Part shown: positions 25,579-34,414 of the stretch, one piece after another
How the letters are laid out: each line of letters begins with the position of its first letter
How positions within the stretch are numbered: position 1 is the first letter of the stretch
Source: Pseudomonas sp. JUb42
Lineage (GTDB): Bacteria > Pseudomonadota > Gammaproteobacteria > Pseudomonadales > Pseudomonadaceae
Direction of reading: 5' to 3'
Length of the DNA stretch: 64,000 nucleotides
Assembly: GCF_024807945.1 (NCBI RefSeq)
Contig: NZ_JANUFD010000007.1
Span: 355,080-419,079, forward strand
Made by a program: the position numbers and the translations under genes
The notes under the pieces: model-generated
Seen by the model: only the letters and a program-made list of their open reading frames with translations
Told to the model about the DNA's origin: nothing
Databases searched by the model: none

Positions 25579-26021
25579 ATCTCTTGCGTGAACGCTACCG
25601 TGTCGATCTCGCTGGCCTGCAGGCTGCCTGCGAGGCCAACTACGCACGTCTGATGCGTCTGTTGCCGGACATGCGCAACGAACAGCGCTCACGCCGCGTG
25701 GCCGTTACCCAGGGTGACCAGATGCTCGGCGTGCTGGCCGTCGAAGTGCTGCTCGACTGCCCCTACACCACCACCCTGCAAGTCCGTCAGGAACACAGCC
25801 TGCCGTGGCTGCCGGTGCCGCAACTGGAAGTGCAGGTCTACCACGACGCGCGCATGGCCGAAGTCATCGGCGCCGAGCACGCCCGGCGCTTCCGTGGCAT
25901 CTATCCGTACCCCAACGCCGACATGCACCAGCCAGACGAAAAGGCCCAGTTGAATCTGTTCCTCGGCGAATGGCTGAGCCATTGCCTGGCGTGCGGGCAT
26001 GAGTTTGAGGCGGTGCGTTGA
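25569..26021 (+). CDS. DUF1249 family protein
   Basis: A 150-residue conserved cytoplasmic protein (YqiB family) of unknown function. Recognisable parts are CEANYARLMRLLPDM near residue 20 and FRGIYPYPNADMHQPDEKAQ near residue 108. It overlaps nudF by ten bases and precedes cpdA, the order found widely in gamma-proteobacteria. The start ATG 25569 lies inside the end of nudF, which suggests translational coupling. No membrane segment is visible. Confidence 0.88.
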   Translation: MVVNLLRERYRVDLAGLQAACEANYARLMRLLPDMRNEQRSRRVAVTQGDQMLGVLAVEVLLDCPYTTTLQVRQEHSLPWLPVPQLEVQVYHDARMAEVIGAEHARRFRGIYPYPNADMHQPDEKAQLNLFLGEWLSHCLACGHEFEAVR

Positions 26022-26118
26022 TCGTCGGTGGTCTGCGTTGTCCATTGTGGGAGCGAATTCATTCGCGAAGATGGCATTGAGGGCAATACCTCTCGAATAC
26101 TGCTTTCGCGAATGAATT

Positions 26119-26324
26119 GGCTCTGTCTGCGTTAGATGTTGCAGCTAGTGATTTATCGAATGGATTCAGTCAGTTGCAGCGCCATCATTCTCGAATCAGG
26201 CTCAGATGTTGTGGGAGCGGATTCATCCGCGAAAAGGTCATGATCGTGCAGACTTCTTCGCGGATAAATCCGCTCCCACGAAATCCGCGATACCTCGTAC
26301 GCAACACTTAACGCAGACAGAGCC
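26119..26324. mobile_element. MITE-like non-autonomous element
   Basis: A 206-base noncoding segment with terminal inverted repeats. GGCTCTGTCTGCGTTA at 26119-26134 is mirrored perfectly at 26309-26324, and the match continues inward to TGTTGC with two mismatches. It is flanked on both sides by the 8-bp direct repeat AATGAATT (26111-26118 and 26325-26332), the signature of a transposition target duplication. It encodes no transposase and carries a second REPIN inside. The parent family is unknown; GGCTCT ends with 8-bp duplications would suit ISL3-type transposases among others. Confidence 0.78.
26211..26279. repeat. REPIN of the GTGGGAGCGGATTC class inside the MITE
   Basis: Left head GTGGGAGCGGATTCATCCGC and right complement ending AATCCGCTCCCAC, separated by about 25 bases. 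Compared with the outer REPIN the palindrome has GGATTCATCC in place of GAATTCATTC, a compensated variant that keeps the hairpin. Confidence 0.85.
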
Positions 26325-26450
26325 AATGAATTCGCTCCCACATTAATTCTCTATGCAGAGTAAACAACTGAGACCTGACGCTCATTCCTGGGTTTGCCGT
26401 GCCAGGGCCTTGCAACCATAATCGTTGCATATCGCCCTGGGAGACGGCCA

Positions 26451-27260
26451 TTGTCGAGCGCATCCGCTAAAGACACTTCAGTTCTGTTGGTCCAACTGTC
26501 CGACAGCCACCTGTTCGCCGAGGCGGACGGGCGCTTGCTGGGCATGAATACCCGGCAGAGCCTGGAAAAAGTCATTGAGTCGGTGTTGGCCGAACAACCT
26601 GTTGTTGATCTGATACTGGCCACTGGAGATTTGTCCCAGGACGGTAGCGTCGAGTCGTACCAGGCATTTCGCCAATTGAGCGCGCAGATTGCCGCGCCGG
26701 TCCGCTGGTTGCCGGGCAATCACGACGAATTGCCGCAGATGGCCGAAGCTGCACAGCAAAGCGACTTTCTTGAGCCGGTGATCGATATTGGGCAATGGCG
26801 CATCACCCTGCTGGATTCCGCAGTGCCGGGTTCGGTGCCCGGCTATCTGCAGGATGCTCAGTTGCAACTTCTGGCCCAGGCCTTGAGCGAGGCGCCGCAG
26901 CGTCATCACTTGATTTGCCTGCATCATCACCCTGTGTCTATTGATTGCGCCTGGATGGAGCCCATCGGCCTGCGCAATCCTGAAGCGCTGTTTGCCGTGC
27001 TGGGTCGTTTCCCTCAGGTCCGGGCGGTGCTGTGGGGGCATATTCACCAGATGTTCGATCAGGTGCGCGAAGGCGTACGCCTGCTGGCATCGCCTTCGAC
27101 CTGCATCCAGTTCGCGCCGGGCAGCGAGGACTTTCAACTCGATGACCTGCCACCCGGCTATCGTTGGTTGCGTCTGCATGACGACGGACGGCTGGAGACC
27201 GGGATTTCCCGGGTGACCGGCTTTGCGTTTGAGGTGGATTTGGGGGGGGAAGGTTACTGA
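26451..27260 (+). CDS. cpdA: 3',5'-cyclic AMP phosphodiesterase CpdA
   Basis: A 269-residue metallophosphoesterase that hydrolyses cAMP. All metal motifs are present: QLSDSHLF, ILATGDLSQDG, WLPGNHDE, LHHHP and WGHIHQ. The start is assigned to TTG 26451 because GGGAGA lies seven bases upstream and the protein then begins LSSASAKDTSVLLVQLSDSH, the usual distance to the first motif; an in-frame TTG at 26394 adds a tail without a ribosome site. In Pseudomonas it controls cAMP-Vfr signalling. It is separated from the DUF1249 gene by the nested repeats, so it probably has its own promoter. Confidence 0.92.
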   Translation: MSSASAKDTSVLLVQLSDSHLFAEADGRLLGMNTRQSLEKVIESVLAEQPVVDLILATGDLSQDGSVESYQAFRQLSAQIAAPVRWLPGNHDELPQMAEAAQQSDFLEPVIDIGQWRITLLDSAVPGSVPGYLQDAQLQLLAQALSEAPQRHHLICLHHHPVSIDCAWMEPIGLRNPEALFAVLGRFPQVRAVLWGHIHQMFDQVREGVRLLASPSTCIQFAPGSEDFQLDDLPPGYRWLRLHDDGRLETGISRVTGFAFEVDLGGEGY

Positions 27261-27367
27261 CGCCGCACCAACATCTATTGGAAACGTATTAAAGGCAGTC
27301 TTGCTCCCTGAGTCCCTGTAAACTGCGTGGTTTTGCGCAAACACAGAACAATTCGGGAGTGCATGGC

Positions 27368-27973
27368 GTGACCGGCGAAACCCCCACCCTGTTGTATATC
27401 CATGGCCTGAACAGCTCGGCCCTGTCGAAAAAAGCCACTCAGCTCACGGCCTTGATGCAGGCCCGGGGGTTGGCTGAACAGTTGCGGGTCCCGGAACTGC
27501 ACCATCATCCCCGTCAGGCCATCGCCCAACTTGACGCCGCAATCGAAGAACTGGGGCGGCCACTGCTGGTCGGCAGCTCGCTCGGCGGCTACTATGCGAC
27601 TCACTTGGCCCGTCGCCACGGCCTCAAGGCGCTGTTGATCAATCCGGCGGTCAATCCTCACCAGTTATTCGATGGCTTTCTTGGCCCCCAGGAAAACCTC
27701 TATACCGGTGAGCGTTGGGAACTGACCCTCGACCACGTAAAGGCCTTGGCCGAGCTGGAAGTACCGGCTCCGCAGGATCCGCAGCGCACTCAGTTATGGC
27801 TGCAGACCGGCGACGAAACTCTGGATTACCGGCGCGCCGAAGCCTTTTACCGGGCCTGTGCCCTGCGCATCCAGGCCGGTGGCGATCATAGCTACCAAGG
27901 GTTTGCCGAGCAGTTGCCTGCCGTGTTGAGTTTTGCCGGGTTTGCCCCGGCCACTGAAAATGACGCCCTGTAA
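27368..27973 (+). CDS. yqiA: YqiA family alpha/beta-hydrolase esterase
   Basis: A 201-residue cytoplasmic esterase. Features are the N-terminal LLYIHGLNSS, the nucleophile elbow VGSSLGGYYA (Ser in GSSLG) and the His of GGDHSYQGF near the C-terminus. GTG 27368 is preferred because GGGAG ends eight bases upstream; a GTG three codons earlier overlaps that site. It lies 28 bases before parE, the same neighbour as in E. coli. The natural substrate is unknown. Confidence 0.88.
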   Translation: MTGETPTLLYIHGLNSSALSKKATQLTALMQARGLAEQLRVPELHHHPRQAIAQLDAAIEELGRPLLVGSSLGGYYATHLARRHGLKALLINPAVNPHQLFDGFLGPQENLYTGERWELTLDHVKALAELEVPAPQDPQRTQLWLQTGDETLDYRRAEAFYRACALRIQAGGDHSYQGFAEQLPAVLSFAGFAPATENDAL

Positions 27974-28001
27974 TTTCACGAACCATTGATGACGAGACCC
28001 C

Positions 28002-29906
28002 ATGGCCAATCCCAGCGCTAGCTCTTATAACGCCGACGCCATCGAAGTCCTCTCGGGCCTCGACCCGGTACGCAAACGTCCGGGCATGTATACCGATACC
28101 TCGCGGCCCAACCACCTGGCCCAGGAAGTCATCGACAACAGTGTCGACGAAGCCCTGGCCGGTCATGCCAGGTCGGTGCAGGTCATCCTGCATGCCGATA
28201 ACTCGCTGGAAGTGTCTGACGACGGTCGCGGCATGCCTGTGGATATCCACCCGGAAGAGGGTGTGTCCGGGGTCGAACTGATCCTGACCAAGCTGCACGC
28301 GGGCGGCAAGTTCTCCAACAAGAACTACCAGTTCTCCGGCGGCCTGCACGGCGTGGGGATTTCCGTGGTCAACGCGCTCTCGACCCTGGTCCGGGTCCGG
28401 GTCAAACGCGATGGCAACGAATACGAAATGAGCTTTGCCGACGGCTACAAGGCCTCTGAGCTGGCGGTGATCGGCACGGTCGGCAAGCGCAATACCGGCA
28501 CCAGCGTGTATTTCGCTCCGGATCCCAAATATTTCGATTCACCGAAGTTCTCCGTCAGCCGCCTCAAGCATGTGCTCAAGGCCAAGGCTGTGCTGTGCCC
28601 GGGGCTGCTGGTCAGCTTCGAAGACAAGGCCAGCGGCGAGAAGGTCGAGTGGCATTACGAAGACGGCCTGCGCTCCTACTTGCAGGATTCGGTAACCGAT
28701 TTTCTGCGTCTGCCGGACGAGCCGTTCTGCGGCTCCTTCGCCGGTAATAAAGAAGCCGTCGACTGGGCGCTGCTGTGGCTGCCAGAGGGCGGCGACAGCC
28801 TGCAGGAAAGCTACGTCAACCTGATTCCCACGGCCCAGGGCGGGACTCACGTCAACGGCCTGCGCCAGGGCCTGCTTGATGCCATGCGCGAGTTCTGCGA
28901 ATTCCGCAATCTGCTGCCGCGCGGGGTCAAGCTGGCGCCGGAAGACGTCTGGGAGCGCATTGCTTTCGTTCTGTCGATGAAGATGCAGGAGCCTCAGTTC
29001 TCCGGCCAGACCAAGGAACGCCTGTCGTCTCGCGAGGCGGCGGCCTTTGTTTCCGGGGTGGTCAAGGACGCTTTCAGCCTGTGGCTCAATGCCAATGCCG
29101 AGCTGGGCATGCAACTGGCCGAACTGGCGATCAACAACGCCGGTCGGCGTCTCAAGGCCAGCAAGAAGGTCGAACGCAAGCGCATCACCCAGGGCCCGGC
29201 ACTGCCCGGTAAGCTGGCTGACTGCGCCGGGCAGGACCCGATGCGTGCCGAGCTGTTTCTGGTCGAGGGTGACTCCGCCGGTGGTTCCGCCAAGCAAGCG
29301 CGGGACAAGGAATTCCAGGCCATCCTGCCGTTGCGCGGCAAGATTCTGAACACCTGGGAAGTTGACGGCGGTGAAGTGCTGGCTAGTCAGGAAGTGCATA
29401 ACATCGCCGTGGCCATCGGCGTCGATCCGGGGGCCGAGGACGTCAGCCAGCTGCGCTACGGCAAAATCTGCATCCTCGCCGACGCCGACTCCGATGGTCT
29501 GCACATCGCCACCTTGCTCTGCGCGCTGTTCGTCCAGCATTTCCGCCCGCTGGTCCTGGCCGGTCACGTATACGTGGCGATGCCGCCGCTCTATCGCATC
29601 GACCTGGGCAAGGACATTTATTACGCTCTGGACGAAGCCGAGCGTGATGGCATTCTTGATCGTCTGGTGGCAGAGAAGAAGCGCGGGAAACCTCAGGTCA
29701 CGCGATTCAAAGGTCTGGGTGAAATGAACCCGCCGCAACTGCGCGAGACCACCATGGACCCGAACACCCGGCGTCTGGTCCAGTTGACCCTGGAAGATAT
29801 CGAGCAGACCTCGGAAATGATGGACATGCTGTTGGCCAAGAAGCGCGCGCCGGATCGCAAGAGCTGGCTCGAATCCAAGGGCAACCTGGCCGAGGTCCTG
29901 GCTTGA
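28002..29906 (+). CDS. parE: DNA topoisomerase IV subunit B (ParE)
   Basis: A 634-residue ATPase subunit of topoisomerase IV, which with ParC decatenates daughter chromosomes. The GHKL ATPase domain has EVIDNSVDEAL, DDGRGMP and GGLHGVGISVVNAL, and the Toprim domain has VEGDSAGGSAKQ near residue 423 and DADSDGLHI. Length is normal. The TGA overlaps the ATG of the phytase-like gene (TGATG), and parC follows that gene, so the two topoisomerase subunits are probably made from one transcript. Confidence 0.98.
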   Translation: MANPSASSYNADAIEVLSGLDPVRKRPGMYTDTSRPNHLAQEVIDNSVDEALAGHARSVQVILHADNSLEVSDDGRGMPVDIHPEEGVSGVELILTKLHAGGKFSNKNYQFSGGLHGVGISVVNALSTLVRVRVKRDGNEYEMSFADGYKASELAVIGTVGKRNTGTSVYFAPDPKYFDSPKFSVSRLKHVLKAKAVLCPGLLVSFEDKASGEKVEWHYEDGLRSYLQDSVTDFLRLPDEPFCGSFAGNKEAVDWALLWLPEGGDSLQESYVNLIPTAQGGTHVNGLRQGLLDAMREFCEFRNLLPRGVKLAPEDVWERIAFVLSMKMQEPQFSGQTKERLSSREAAAFVSGVVKDAFSLWLNANAELGMQLAELAINNAGRRLKASKKVERKRITQGPALPGKLADCAGQDPMRAELFLVEGDSAGGSAKQARDKEFQAILPLRGKILNTWEVDGGEVLASQEVHNIAVAIGVDPGAEDVSQLRYGKICILADADSDGLHIATLLCALFVQHFRPLVLAGHVYVAMPPLYRIDLGKDIYYALDEAERDGILDRLVAEKKRGKPQVTRFKGLGEMNPPQLRETTMDPNTRRLVQLTLEDIEQTSEMMDMLLAKKRAPDRKSWLESKGNLAEVLA

Positions 29907-30889
29907 TGCGAGTCTGGCTGGCAGCGTTGCTGGTCGTCATGGCCCCGGTGTTCGCGGTGCCGATGGTGGTTCAGGAAGAGCTCAAGCTGCTGTCCGAGCA
30001 TGCCGTCGACGACATGCCCGGCGGCAACCTGTCGGGCCTGACTTACTGCAACGGCAGCATGTGGACGGTCTCCGATCGCGACGACGAGGTGCTCTATAGC
30101 CTCGATATGAGCAAGCCTGTGTGGAAGGCCGTTGCCCATCATCTGGATATTCCAGAGGTGCCGGACAGCGGCCTGCCCCTGACTTTGCGCTCCATGACCA
30201 AGGCTTCGTCCTATGTGCGTGGCGGGGCGATGGACTTCGAAGGCGTGAGCTGTGATGCCAAGGGCAATCGCTATCTGGTCAGCGAAGGCTACGCCACGGT
30301 GCTCAAAGTGCCGGTGGATGGCGCGCCGCAGTGGCTTGATCTGCCAAAAACACTGGTAGAAGAGGCCCGGGCCAAGGGCATGCTGCAGCATTTCAATGCA
30401 ATCTTCGAAGGCATCGCCACCAACGCAGCGGGCGACCACCTGTGGCTGGCGGCGGAGCGCGAAGAGCGCGGCCTCCTGGCGATACAGCATGACGCAAGCG
30501 GCTGGCACTGTGATGGCAGTTGCGTGCTGAATACGGATACTGACAAGACTCAACTGCCCAAGCAGTTGGGCGGCAAGCAGGTGTCCCAGGATTATTCCGA
30601 CCTGATGCTCTACCACGACAAACTGTTCACGCTGGAACGGGCAACCTATCGCATCTGTCGCCGCACACTGCAAACCGGTGTGATCGAGCGCTGCTGGTCA
30701 TTCGCTGACGAAGCCCTGCAGCCCATGCGTCTTTACGATCAGCCTTACGGCCTGACCGAGGCTCTGGTGATCGACGACAAGGGGGCCTGGATCGGCATCG
30801 ACAATAATTTCGGTGCCCGCGCCGATGGCGAGAAACGCCCGATCGTCTGGCGCTTCGCTGCCCCCACCGATGGCTGGGATGCGCGTTGA
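29906..30889 (+). CDS. Esterase-like activity of phytase family protein
   Basis: A 327-residue exported protein. A signal peptide (MRVWLAALLVVMAPVFA) is followed by a beta-propeller-like body with GNLSGLTYCNGSMWTVSDRDDEVLY, AMDFEGVSC and FEGIATN, patterns of the phytase-like esterase family. A periplasmic or outer-membrane location is expected. Its start overlaps the parE stop. Its presence between parE and parC is conserved in pseudomonads, but no functional link to topoisomerase IV is known and the substrate is unknown. Confidence 0.8.
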   Translation: MRVWLAALLVVMAPVFAVPMVVQEELKLLSEHAVDDMPGGNLSGLTYCNGSMWTVSDRDDEVLYSLDMSKPVWKAVAHHLDIPEVPDSGLPLTLRSMTKASSYVRGGAMDFEGVSCDAKGNRYLVSEGYATVLKVPVDGAPQWLDLPKTLVEEARAKGMLQHFNAIFEGIATNAAGDHLWLAAEREERGLLAIQHDASGWHCDGSCVLNTDTDKTQLPKQLGGKQVSQDYSDLMLYHDKLFTLERATYRICRRTLQTGVIERCWSFADEALQPMRLYDQPYGLTEALVIDDKGAWIGIDNNFGARADGEKRPIVWRFAAPTDGWDAR

Positions 30890-30968
30890 TGAGCCCGTTT
30901 GAAACCAATCGAACAGACCCGGCGCGGCAGCAGCCTGCCACGCCCGAATACCTACTGATGAGGCCCGC

Positions 30969-33233
30969 ATGAGCGACTCCCTTGACCTCAGCCTGGATGG
31001 TGTAGAACGCCGTTCACTGTCTGACTTCACCGAACAGGCCTACCTCAACTACTCCATGTACGTGATCATGGACCGGGCCTTGCCGCATATCGGCGACGGC
31101 CTCAAGCCGGTGCAGCGCCGCATCATCTACGCCATGAGCGAGCTGGGCCTGGACGCTGACTCCAAGCACAAGAAATCGGCGCGTACCGTCGGCGACGTGC
31201 TCGGCAAGTTCCACCCCCACGGCGACTCGGCCTGCTATGAAGCCATGGTGCTGATGGCGCAGCCGTTCAGCTATCGCTACACACTGGTCGACGGCCAGGG
31301 TAACTGGGGTGCGCCGGATGATCCGAAGTCCTTCGCCGCCATGCGTTACACCGAGGCGCGCCTGTCGCGCTATTCCGAAGTGCTGCTCAGCGAGCTGGGG
31401 CAAGGTACGGCGGATTGGGTGCCCAACTTCGACGGCACGCTTGATGAGCCAGCGGTATTGCCTGCGCGCCTGCCCAATATCCTGCTCAACGGCACCACCG
31501 GTATCGCCGTGGGTATGGCCACTGACGTGCCGCCGCACAACCTGCGCGAAGTGGCCACCGCCTGTGTGCGCCTGCTCGACGAGCCCAAGGCTACGGTCGA
31601 GCAGCTGGTTGAGCATATCCAGGGCCCGGACTATCCGACCGAAGCGGAGATCATCACCCCGCGTGCCGATCTGCTGAAGATGTACGAAACCGGCAAGGGC
31701 TCGGTGCGCATGCGTGCCGTGTACCACGTTGAAGATGGCGACATCATCGTCACCTCGCTGCCGCACCAGGTGTCGGGCGCCAAGGTGCTTGAGCAGATTG
31801 CCGCGCTGATGCAGGCCAAACCGTCCAAGGCGCCGCAGGTGGCCGACCTGCGCGACGAGTCTGACCACGAGAACCCATGCCGCATTGTGATCATTCCGGT
31901 AAACAGCCGGGTTGATCACGAAGCGCTGATGCAGCACCTGTTTGCCACGACTGATCTGGAGTCCAGCTACCGGGTCAACATCAATATCATTGGCCTGGAC
32001 GGCAAGCCGCAGCTGAAAAATCTGCGTGCATTGTTGGTCGAATGGCTGGAATTCCGCGTGCTGACCGTGCGTCGCCGCCTTCAATTCCGCCTCGATAAGG
32101 TCGAGCGTCGCCTGCACCTGTTGGACGGCTTGCTGATTGCCTACCTCAACCTGGATGAAGTGATCCATATCATCCGCACTGAGGAGCATCCGCGTGCCCG
32201 CCTGATTGAGCGTTTCGAGCTGAGCGAAATTCAGGCCGACTACATCCTCGATACCCGCTTGCGCCAATTGGCCCGTCTCGAAGAGATGAAGCTGCGCAAT
32301 GAGCAGGACGAGCTGAACAAAGAGCGGGCCAAACTGATGGCTCTGCTGGGCAGCGAAGCCAAGCTCAAGAAGCTGGTGCGCACCGAACTGATCAAGGACG
32401 CCGAGACTTATGGTGATGATCGCCGTTCGCCTATCGTTGAGCGTGCTGAAGCCAAGGCCATGACGGAACATGACCTGCTGCCTAACGAGAAAGTGACCGT
32501 CGTGCTGTCGGAAAAAGGCTGGGTTCGCTCGGCCAAAGGCCACGATATCGACGCGACCGGGCTGTCCTACAAGGCCGGTGATGGCTACAAGACTGCAGCA
32601 ATGGGGCGTTCCAACCAGTTTGCGGTGTTTATCGACTCCACCGGGCGCAGCTATTCCCTGGCGGCCCACACCCTACCATCGGCACGGGGCCAGGGCGAGC
32701 CGTTAACTGGCAAGCTGCAACCACCGCCGGGCGCCACCTTCGAATGCGTGCTGCTGCCGGACGACGACGCGCTGTATGTGATCGCTTCCGACGCGGGTTA
32801 TGGCTTTGTGGTCAAGGGCGAGGATCTGCAAGCCAAGAACAAGGCCGGCAAGGCGTTGTTGAGCCTGCCGAACGGTGCCAGGGTTATCCTGCCGCGTCCC
32901 GTGGCTGACCGCGAGCAGAACTGGCTGGCCGCGGTGACCACCGAAGGTCGTCTGCTGGTATTCAAGATCAGTGACTTGCCGCAGTTGGGTAAGGGCAAGG
33001 GCAACAAGATCATTGGCATCCCCGGCGAACGCGTGGCCACTCGTGAAGAGTACGTCACCGATCTGGCGGTGATTCCTGATGGCGCGACCCTGGTTCTGCA
33101 GGCGGGCAAGCGAACGCTGTCGCTCAAGCCTGACGATCTGGAACATTACAAGGGCGAACGCGGTCGGCGCGGCAATAAACTGCCCCGAGGCTTCCAGCGC
33201 GTTGACGCGCTCTTGGTGGAAATCGCCGGATAA
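30969..33233 (+). CDS. parC: DNA topoisomerase IV subunit A (ParC)
   Basis: A 754-residue DNA breakage-reunion subunit. The winged-helix region has FHPHGDSACYEAMV with Ser87 and Glu91, the quinolone-resistance positions, both in their susceptible form, and the catalytic tyrosine lies in MRYTEARLS (Tyr127). A coiled-coil gate and a C-terminal beta-pinwheel domain with broken repeats follow. TGAGG precedes ATG 30969 by seven bases. It lies 79 bases after the phytase-like gene. Confidence 0.98.
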   Translation: MSDSLDLSLDGVERRSLSDFTEQAYLNYSMYVIMDRALPHIGDGLKPVQRRIIYAMSELGLDADSKHKKSARTVGDVLGKFHPHGDSACYEAMVLMAQPFSYRYTLVDGQGNWGAPDDPKSFAAMRYTEARLSRYSEVLLSELGQGTADWVPNFDGTLDEPAVLPARLPNILLNGTTGIAVGMATDVPPHNLREVATACVRLLDEPKATVEQLVEHIQGPDYPTEAEIITPRADLLKMYETGKGSVRMRAVYHVEDGDIIVTSLPHQVSGAKVLEQIAALMQAKPSKAPQVADLRDESDHENPCRIVIIPVNSRVDHEALMQHLFATTDLESSYRVNINIIGLDGKPQLKNLRALLVEWLEFRVLTVRRRLQFRLDKVERRLHLLDGLLIAYLNLDEVIHIIRTEEHPRARLIERFELSEIQADYILDTRLRQLARLEEMKLRNEQDELNKERAKLMALLGSEAKLKKLVRTELIKDAETYGDDRRSPIVERAEAKAMTEHDLLPNEKVTVVLSEKGWVRSAKGHDIDATGLSYKAGDGYKTAAMGRSNQFAVFIDSTGRSYSLAAHTLPSARGQGEPLTGKLQPPPGATFECVLLPDDDALYVIASDAGYGFVVKGEDLQAKNKAGKALLSLPNGARVILPRPVADREQNWLAAVTTEGRLLVFKISDLPQLGKGKGNKIIGIPGERVATREEYVTDLAVIPDGATLVLQAGKRTLSLKPDDLEHYKGERGRRGNKLPRGFQRVDALLVEIAG

Positions 33234-33250
33234 TTGCAGATTAGAGCTAT

Positions 33251-33276
33251 CGGTCTTCGTTTTCCTACGAAGATCG
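33251..33276 (+). terminator. Hairpin after parC
   Basis: CGGTCTTCGT and ACGAAGATCG pair over ten positions (one G-T pair) around a six-base loop, 17 bases after the parC stop. There is no T run, so it is at best a Rho-assisted or RNA-stabilising end. The rest of 33277-33415 is AT-rich for this genome and may hold the promoter of the next gene. Confidence 0.45.
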
Positions 33277-33415
33277 GTGCTTAATCGCTGGAGTCACGAC
33301 GCATATTCACGGATGATATGACGTGATGCGGCACTTCAATGGCTGAGTGCCTGTATGTTTTTTATTCAGTATTTATACACGATGATGGCATTTTAATAGC
33401 TATCTGGACGGGACG

Positions 33416-34108
33416 ATGAAACTTTTACGCCTTCCTCTTCTCATGCTGCTGACCAGCGTTCTGGGTCTTGCAGGTTGCAGCATGCATCAACCGACCGCCC
33501 TTTATCAGCTCGACAGTGGCGATCCCGGTCAACCGAAAAATACAGGGCTGGCCGTAGTGCTGGGCCCTGTTGCCATCGCTGACTACCTGCAACGCGAAAC
33601 CCTGCTGCAACGCCAGCCCGATGGCAGCCTGACGGCTTCGCCGGATGGTCGCTGGGCGGGTAGCCTGTCTTCGGACATCGATCAATTGCTGCTGCGACAA
33701 CTGTCGTGGAAGCTGGACAGCCAGCGGGTGGTCATGGCCCCTGCTGTCGCCAATTTCACCCCGGATGTGCAGGTTGTCCTGTCCATCACTCGCCTGGACT
33801 CCGGCGCACAACAGCCCGCTATCCTCGACGCCCAATGGCGCCTGCTGGACCGCAAGGGCCAGGTTCGCGACAGCCGTCTTGTGCACCTGCAGGAAAACCA
33901 CAACGGTACTTCTGCCTCCCAGGTGAAGGCCCAGGGCATTCTCTTGCAGCGCCTGGCCGATCAGGTCAGCGCGGCGGTCAAGCCAATTGCCTGGCAGCCG
34001 GTGGAAGAGCCGAAGAAACCGCCGGTAGCCAAGGCCAAAGAGCCTGAGAAGCCAAAGATGCCGATTGCCTCGCCGATTCGTACTGATCTGGAAGTGTTCA
34101 GGTTCTAA
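33416..34108 (+). CDS. PqiC-like ABC-transport auxiliary lipoprotein
   Basis: A 230-residue lipoprotein with signal peptide and lipobox LGLAGC at residue 21. The mature part fits the PqiC/YmbA membrane-integrity family: TALYQLDSG, VVLGPVAIADYLQRETLLQR and LLDRKGQVRDSRLV. The last 35 residues are rich in Pro, Lys and Glu (EEPKKPPVAKAKEPEKPK), an extension not usual for the family. PqiC works with MCE proteins in lipid traffic to the outer membrane, but no MCE gene is nearby, so the partner is unknown. It is probably transcribed alone. Confidence 0.78.
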   Translation: MKLLRLPLLMLLTSVLGLAGCSMHQPTALYQLDSGDPGQPKNTGLAVVLGPVAIADYLQRETLLQRQPDGSLTASPDGRWAGSLSSDIDQLLLRQLSWKLDSQRVVMAPAVANFTPDVQVVLSITRLDSGAQQPAILDAQWRLLDRKGQVRDSRLVHLQENHNGTSASQVKAQGILLQRLADQVSAAVKPIAWQPVEEPKKPPVAKAKEPEKPKMPIASPIRTDLEVFRF

Positions 34109-34192
34109 CAGATTTCAGGCCGCGACTGAATGCCTGTCCCGTGGGAGATCCCGCCCCGTCTATGACGCCGAGCCGAGGCAGGGAGCAAATCT

Positions 34193-34282
34193 GTGGGAGC
34201 GAATTCATTCGCGAAGAGGCCAGTACATTCGACGCATCTTCGTCCCCTGGAACCCCGCTTTCGCGAATGAATTCGCTCCCAC
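34193..34282. repeat. REPIN, GTGGGAGCGAATTC class
   Basis: Inverted REP pair starting GTGGGAGCGAATTCATTCGC and ending GAATTCGCTCCCAC, with a spacer containing CATCTTCGTCCCCTGGAA that closely matches the spacer of the copy at 12981. It lies in the 306-base gap between two convergent genes; the rest of that gap is unremarkable apart from the terminator at 34346. Confidence 0.9.
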
Positions 34283-34345
34283 GGATCACCATTTGTCGTG
34301 AAATAGCACAGACTCGGATGCAACGCAGAGCGCTGAATAGATATA

Positions 34346-34399
34346 AAGCCCCCAAACAAAAACACCCTGCCTCGGCAGGGTGTTTTTGTTTGGGGGCTT
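34346..34399. terminator. Bidirectional terminator with 26-bp perfect arms
   Basis: Two 26-base arms are exact complements around a two-base centre (TC). The stem contains CACCCTGCC/GGCAGGGTG flanked by TTTTTGTTT on one strand and the same on the other, so each convergent gene meets a stem followed by a T-rich tract. It lies 15 bases beyond the end of the YtjB-like gene. Confidence 0.92.
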
Positions 34400-34414
34400 G
34401 GCAGGCGGGGAGTA

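Larger units (their letters stand above)
26047..26341. repeat. REPIN of the GTGGGAGCGAATTC class, interrupted by an insertion
   Basis: The left REP is intact from 26047 (GTGGGAGCGAATTCATTCGC). The right REP is split: its inner part ends at 26118 and its outer part resumes at 26325, ending CGCTCCCAC at 26341. Removing 26119-26332 (the insert plus one copy of AATGAATT) restores a canonical right arm. The whole stretch 26022-26450 carries no gene other than these repeats and the cpdA leader. Confidence 0.85.
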
